Part shown: piece after piece, positions 60,519-64,000 of the stretch
How the letters are laid out: every line of letters begins with the position of its first letter
How positions within the stretch are numbered: the stretch's first letter is position 1
From: a virus
Direction: 5' to 3' (one strand)
IMG/VR virus record: IMGVR_UViG_3300047157_000162
Location: 1 to 64,000 of that record
Length of the DNA stretch: 64,000 bases
Notes under the pieces: generated by a model
Told to the model about the DNA's origin: nothing
Databases searched by the model: none
Seen by the model: only the letters and a program-made list of their open reading frames with translations
Translations under genes and position numbers: made by a program

Positions 60519-60665
60519 TTATTCTTTTAATTTAACCCACTTAGATAACGTATAACCTATAGTTACCAGTAGTAATAATATCTTTAAGTATACTTCTATA
60601 TTAGTCATAGTTACTGCCATTGTGGCAAGGTTTATTGCGTATAATTTTACATCCTGAGCTAGCAT
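60519..60665 (-). CDS. Small membrane protein (48 aa)
   Basis: MLAQDVKLYAINLATMAVTM, then TNIEVYLKILLLLVTIGYTL and SKWVKLKE. One strong transmembrane helix (about residues 25-40) with a basic C-terminal tail. It could be a lysis accessory (pinholin or spanin-like) in the same operon as the holin, but no family is recognised. Confidence 0.5.
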   Translation of the reverse strand: MLAQDVKLYAINLATMAVTMTNIEVYLKILLLLVTIGYTLSKWVKLKE

Positions 60666-60671
60666 AGCTTA

Positions 60672-60848
60672 CTATTTAGCTCGTTGTGTGATAGGTCCTT
60701 TCATAGAGCTACACCCGCAGTGTGCTTTAGAAATTTCCATTCCGTATTTACCTGAACTAGATCCTTTACCTTTTGGTAGTGCGTCTAAATCTAATGGTCC
60801 ATCCCATATAGCGTTTTGACCTGATGCTTTTTTATTAATGTTATCCAT
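60672..60848 (-). CDS. Small hypothetical protein (58 aa)
   Basis: MDNINKKASGQNAIWDGPLD, then LDALPKGKGSSSGKYGMEIS and KAHCGCSSMKGPITQRAK. Gly/Ser-rich with a CGC pair. Starts after an A/T leader and stops seven bases before the next gene. No family recognised. Confidence 0.5.
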   Translation of the reverse strand: MDNINKKASGQNAIWDGPLDLDALPKGKGSSSGKYGMEISKAHCGCSSMKGPITQRAK

Positions 60849-60866
60849 ATCTTTATTTTTTTTATT

Positions 60867-61133
60867 TTATTTTTTATACCCTTCAACTCTAGCCTTTATA
60901 ACATCAGCTCTAGTAATTTCACCATCTCCATTTTGATCTTCAAAATATAAAGGTGTTATTTCTCTTTGTGGCATGCTTTTAGCTCTTTGATCTGGTGTTC
61001 CAAATACATACTGAGCGTTTGCAGCTTGATTTGGATTAAACACAGGTTTAGCATTCCCCATCTCATTTGAAGGTACAGGCGCTCCCGGATTTTGGAATAT
61101 TGGTTGACCCAATAAGTTTTCATCTTGTTTCAT
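60867..61133 (-). CDS. Small protein with an EF-hand-like calcium loop (88 aa)
   Basis: The first 60 residues are Pro/Asn-rich and probably unfolded (MKQDENLLGQPIFQNPGAPV). Near the end, DQNGDGEITRADV matches the DxNxDGxIxxxD calcium-binding loop of EF-hand or dockerin-type repeats, followed by one helix. A single loop is unusual and may bind calcium in the virion or be a docking peptide. It overlaps the 61120 gene by 14 bases. Confidence 0.5.
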   Translation of the reverse strand: MKQDENLLGQPIFQNPGAPVPSNEMGNAKPVFNPNQAANAQYVFGTPDQRAKSMPQREITPLYFEDQNGDGEITRADVIKARVEGYKK

Positions 61134-61560
61134 CTTTATTGACGTTTTTTATAGACACACTTAATACTTTATCTGTATAAGTATCTCCTTTCATTATTCT
61201 GTTTCTACTACTCGTAGGTATATCATCTTGACCTAGCATTATTCTATAAATTCTATTTATAAGTTGCTTGCCCTTGAATGATACTTTATATATATGATAC
61301 TTTTGAGTAGTTCTATTTCTTTTTCGCCAAACAGAAATCCAGTCTTCCTTCAATAATTTATTCCATCTTCTATTATCCCAACTGTATGAAAACGTACCTG
61401 TTTTAAAATCTTGCTTAGTAAACATGTCTAAACAATCTAAATAAATTAATAGTTCTAGATCAGCGTCGTTTAAGTCATTATTTCTACATGCCCATTTTCG
61501 TATGATTCTGTAGTGTTTCAATAACCCTAACTTTTTAACATCACTAGCATCTATTCTCAT
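61120..61560 (-). CDS. Putative winged-helix DNA-binding protein (146 aa)
   Basis: MRIDASDVKKLGLLKHYRII then NDADLELLIYLDCLDMFTKQ, DNRRWNKLLKEDWISVWRKR and a beta wing YHIYKVSFKGKQLINRIYRI. The order helix-helix-helix-wing and basic patch resemble MarR/PadR-like winged helices. Its place between groES and small virion proteins does not point to a target. Function inferred from pattern only. Confidence 0.55.
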   Translation of the reverse strand: MRIDASDVKKLGLLKHYRIIRKWACRNNDLNDADLELLIYLDCLDMFTKQDFKTGTFSYSWDNRRWNKLLKEDWISVWRKRNRTTQKYHIYKVSFKGKQLINRIYRIMLGQDDIPTSSRNRIMKGDTYTDKVLSVSIKNVNKDETR

Positions 61561-61823
61561 AAAACTACAACTATATCTTGCATTTTTATAACTTGATACG
61601 GATCACCTTCTATTTCTATTGTGTGACCAGCGTGTCTATCGTAGTAAATTAAATCACCTTCATTTAGACCTGCTTTGGTTGCTTCTTCTCCAGGAGATAT
61701 TACAGATGCTTTAATGTATCTTATATCTTCCCTTTGTTTTTCGGCAAGAAGTAAACCGCCTTTAGTAGCGGCCACTCCTTCTTTTTGTTTCTTTATTATT
61801 AAGTTTCTACCTATCGCCTTCAT
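61557..61823 (-). CDS. groES: GroES-like co-chaperonin
   Basis: An 88-residue co-chaperonin: MKAIGRNLIIKKQKEGVAAT, a mobile-loop-like segment KGGLLLAEKQREDIRYIKAS, then VISPGEEATKAGLNEGDLIY and a C-terminal EIEGDPYQVIKMQDIVVVL. The order of strands and the closing Q-D-I-V-x-V match GroES. It caps the GroEL chamber, here probably for folding phage virion proteins. It overlaps groEL by 17 bases at one end and the 61120 gene by four at the other. Confidence 0.85.
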   Translation of the reverse strand: MKAIGRNLIIKKQKEGVAATKGGLLLAEKQREDIRYIKASVISPGEEATKAGLNEGDLIYYDRHAGHTIEIEGDPYQVIKMQDIVVVL

Positions 61824-63360
61824 TTGCTCTTAAATTATTAATTACACAATCAGTTGATAATATTGTAGTAGCTACAGATGCAGCGTTTCTTAATGCACTT
61901 TTGGTTACCATTAACGGATCAATTATACCGTGTTTAACCATATCTACAGGTTCTCCTGTTATTGCATTCAAACCAACACCTTTATCTTGTGGCTGTGACG
62001 CTGTGATACCTGCATTTTCTAATATTGTAAAGTAAGGGGCTTTTATAGCTTTTAATAAAACTTCTTCACCTAATCCTTCACTTTTAATATATGTTGAAGC
62101 ATTTAATAATGCAACGCCTCCGCCTGGTACAATACCTTCTTTTACGGCTGCTTTTGTTGCACAGATAGCATCTTCAACTCTATCAGTTTTTTCTTTTAAC
62201 TCTACTTCAGAGTTTGCACCAACTTTAACCACCGCAATTTTAGCGGTTAACATGGATAATCTTTTTTCAAGCTTTATAACCTCCCAGCTTTTTAGCGTGT
62301 TATTTGTAAGCTTTTCTTTTATACTACGTATTACATCCTTTATTTTTTCGGATGCCTCAGAGACCGTTATAACAGTGTCCTCGTGTGAGGTAACACTTTT
62401 TAAACAAGATCCTAAATACTCTACGTCAATTGAATCAAGGTCATCACCTAAATCTTCGTTGACTATTGTAGCGCCAGTTAGTAAAGAAAGATCTTCAAGT
62501 ACTTCTCGTTTGCTAATACCATAAGTAGGAGCATTGATTACATTTACTTTTAGATTACCTTTCTTTTTATTGGTGGCCAGAGTTGATAAAACACCTTGTT
62601 CTAAATCGCCTATAATAAGCAAAGGTTTATTGTTTTTTATTACGTACTCCAGCACTTTTTGTATATCTCTTATAGTATTAACTGGGGATTCCATAATTAA
62701 TACTAGTGGATTTTCTAATTCCGCTGTTTTTGTTTGTTCGTTTGTAATGAAATGAGAGTTTGTTAAACCTTTGTCGTAAGGTACACCTTCAATTAATTCA
62801 GAAACAGTTTTACCGTCACCGGCAGTTTCCATCATTACAATACCTGTGTTATCTACAGATCTAAACGCATCAGCTATAATAGAACCTAATTCATTGTCGT
62901 TGTTAACGGATATAGAAGCTATATTATCTAGCATGTCTCCTTTCACGTCAACCGCTAGCTTTTCTAAATACTTAATTACTTTTTCAACTGCAGAATTTAT
63001 ACCATCTTTTATTTCTCTGGCATTTTTCTTTTCTGAAACAGCATAAGCTTCTTTTAATATAGCGTGAGCTAAAACAGTTGCGGTAGTTGTACCGTCACCT
63101 GCTTCTTGAACAGTTTTTCTAGCAGCTTCCTTTAACAATGTAGATCCCATGTTTTCAACTGGATCAAACAATATTATAGAATCAGCTACAGTAACACCGT
63201 CTTTTGTTATCACGGGTTTACCCGTACCGTCTTCTAGCATCACGCATTTACCGCCAGCTCCTAATGTAGAGCTGACAGCATTTGCTAACTTTTCTATTCC
63301 TTTAAATACTTGATCTCTAGCATCGTCACCAAAGTTCAAGTTTTTGACAATTCCGTTCAT
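61807..63360 (-). CDS. groEL: Phage-encoded GroEL chaperonin
   Basis: A 517-residue group I chaperonin. Nucleotide-binding marks: LGAGGKCVMLEDG, ITKDGVTVADSI and EAGDGTTTATVLAHAI near 87-103; the later EGIVPGGGVALLNAS is also present. The apical and equatorial domains are full, but the C-terminal GGM tail of bacterial GroEL is absent (ends NNLRANEGDR). It partners with the adjacent GroES. Phage chaperonins are known but uncommon; this pair suggests the capsid or fibres need dedicated folding. No host-like flanking genes are present. Confidence 0.93.
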   Translation of the reverse strand: MNGIVKNLNFGDDARDQVFKGIEKLANAVSSTLGAGGKCVMLEDGTGKPVITKDGVTVADSIILFDPVENMGSTLLKEAARKTVQEAGDGTTTATVLAHAILKEAYAVSEKKNAREIKDGINSAVEKVIKYLEKLAVDVKGDMLDNIASISVNNDNELGSIIADAFRSVDNTGIVMMETAGDGKTVSELIEGVPYDKGLTNSHFITNEQTKTAELENPLVLIMESPVNTIRDIQKVLEYVIKNNKPLLIIGDLEQGVLSTLATNKKKGNLKVNVINAPTYGISKREVLEDLSLLTGATIVNEDLGDDLDSIDVEYLGSCLKSVTSHEDTVITVSEASEKIKDVIRSIKEKLTNNTLKSWEVIKLEKRLSMLTAKIAVVKVGANSEVELKEKTDRVEDAICATKAAVKEGIVPGGGVALLNASTYIKSEGLGEEVLLKAIKAPYFTILENAGITASQPQDKGVGLNAITGEPVDMVKHGIIDPLMVTKSALRNAASVATTILSTDCVINNLRANEGDR

Positions 63361-63442
63361 ATTTAATTTAATTTGATTTGATTTAATTCACCTTTTTCAG
63401 GTATACGAGTATTATTACTCGTTTTCTTCGATTTTTACCTAA
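63361..63442 (-). promoter_or_regulatory. Spacer and hairpin upstream of groEL
   Basis: A CGAGTA-TTAT-TACTCG hairpin lies at about 63406-63421. It is between the stop of the DUF7936 gene and the groEL start. On the minus strand no T-run follows it, so it is not a clear terminator for this operon; it could be an attenuator, processing site or stability element. The groEL leader is a repeated TTAAAT-type A/T tract without Shine-Dalgarno. Confidence 0.35.
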
Positions 63443-63840
63443 TTAATCTTCAGTCTCAGGCTCTTGCGGCTCTTCAACCTCAGGTGTTGGTGGTACAGGC
63501 TCTCCGATAGTTAGTGTAACACTTGTAGGTGTAATCAAACTATCTATTTGACTTTGTATGCTTGCTTCAATGCTAGCAACTTGTTCGTCACCCATTGCTC
63601 CTTTAGTCCAAGCAACTACTTCATCATTTGTTAATTGATCAAACGGTATGAATTCTGTTATCTGACTTGTGTCTAGAGTTTGTGTTCCAATGTTTGTAGC
63701 TGAGTAAGCTTTTCCTTCAGAATCTACCTCATCTGAGGTACACCTGTTACAATCCAGTGCACATTGTACACTACATCCGCTTCGTTGTTTTGTTCTGGGT
63801 AGCAATCTACTGTTTTGCAATTCCAATTGTAAGTTGTCAT
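63443..63840 (-). CDS. DUF7936-like phage protein, frame broken
   Basis: Read from ATG at 63840 the protein begins MTTYNWNCKTVDCYPEQNNE, then ADVVYNVHWIVTG and goes out of frame; another frame continues TSDEVDSEGKAYSATNIGTQ, then FIPFDQLTNDEVVAWTKGAM and IDSLITPTSVTLTIGEPVPP. Together they match the DUF7936 family common in marine phages (YNVHWxVTG ... GTQxL ... LTNEQVVxWTKxALG). One base is missing near 63736-63742. The alternative in-frame ATG at 63826 yields an unrelated Cys-rich N-terminus and is unlikely. Role unknown. Confidence 0.65.
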
Positions 63841-63874
63841 AATTTTTGTTTTTAATTTTGGTTTATTTATTTAT

Positions 63875-64000
63875 TTATTTATTGAAAACTGTTGCACTGT
63901 TAAACATTTCAGACATATTAATCACATTACTCACATCCCAATTTCCTATAGCCGCATTGAAAGAGACTGCACTTTTAAACATACTGCTCATATAAACAAC
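63875..64000 (-). CDS. Partial BspA-like/DUF285 repeat protein
   Basis: Cut by the window edge. The last 41 residues read MSSMFKSAVSFNAAIGNWDV then SNVINMSEMFNSATVFNK. The MFxxAxxFNxxIGNWDVSNVxNMxxMF unit is the DUF285/BspA-like surface repeat, a leucine-rich-repeat-like adhesion module. The upstream part lies beyond position 64000. In a phage it may act in adsorption. Confidence 0.75.
   Translation of the reverse strand, partial: VVYMSSMFKSAVSFNAAIGNWDVSNVINMSEMFNSATVFNK

Noticed and set aside
62920-62930. TAGATAATATA on the minus strand inside groEL, identical to the promoter box
   Set aside because: It encodes LDNIA in groEL, and the upstream TACAAA and TAC blocks at the required distances are absent.
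1-64000. Signs of lysogeny (integrase, repressor-integrase pair, attachment sites)
   Set aside because: No tyrosine or serine recombinase was recognised, and the tRNA at 16721 is complete and inside an early operon, so it is not evidence of an attachment site.

Overview
The window reads as a large, AT-rich piece of a double-stranded DNA phage genome with no host genes. The most likely host is a marine member of the Bacteroidetes (Flavobacteriia). Start codons are preceded by A-rich leaders instead of Shine-Dalgarno sites, genes are chained by TAATG overlaps, and the terminase, portal, ring-protein and internal-virion families resemble those of flavobacterial and crAss-like podoviruses. Host and short-tailed morphology are inferences. 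Both ends of the window appear internal to the genome: the right end cuts a gene, and no DNA polymerase is present.

Layout: (1) 1-12530, minus strand: tail-fibre and appendage genes, including two giant proteins built on GNVGIGT repeats, one with a C-terminal self-cleaving S74-type chaperone. (2) 12531-12940: divergent control region. (3) 12941-19100, plus strand: about 25 very small genes of mostly unknown function, grouped behind ten copies of one strict promoter-like motif, with a tRNA-Met and a structured non-coding stretch. (4) 19144-31000, plus strand: a DNA-repair pair, an HTH regulator, a sigma-70 factor, ERF annealase, RecE-like nuclease, SSB, T7-type primase-helicase, a thymidylate synthase/dCMP-hydroxymethylase-like enzyme, a MazG fusion protein, a junction-resolvase-like nuclease and both subunits of ribonucleotide reductase. 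A bidirectional terminator at 31050 ends this block. (5) 31121-64000, minus strand: late genes. Read in transcription direction they are a DUF7936 gene, groEL, groES, small basic proteins, a holin, terminase, portal, scaffold, major capsid protein, ring and stabilisation proteins, internal virion proteins (one of 2287 aa) and an M15 endolysin.

How they work together: the plus-strand block takes over the host, makes nucleotides and replicates or recombines DNA. The phage sigma factor is a good candidate for reading the ten-copy promoter family. The minus-strand block builds and packages virions with a phage-encoded chaperonin and then lyses the cell.

The least explained signals are: the promoter family with an invariant 17-base spacer; a 42-43 bp imperfect inverted-repeat element present three times, twice beside duplicated genes; a structured RNA region beside the tRNA; and single-base frame breaks in the major capsid, portal, tail-fibre and DUF7936 genes, with a dense cluster at 40.6-41.85 kb. 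The frame breaks look more like sequence or assembly errors than biology, but this can be tested.
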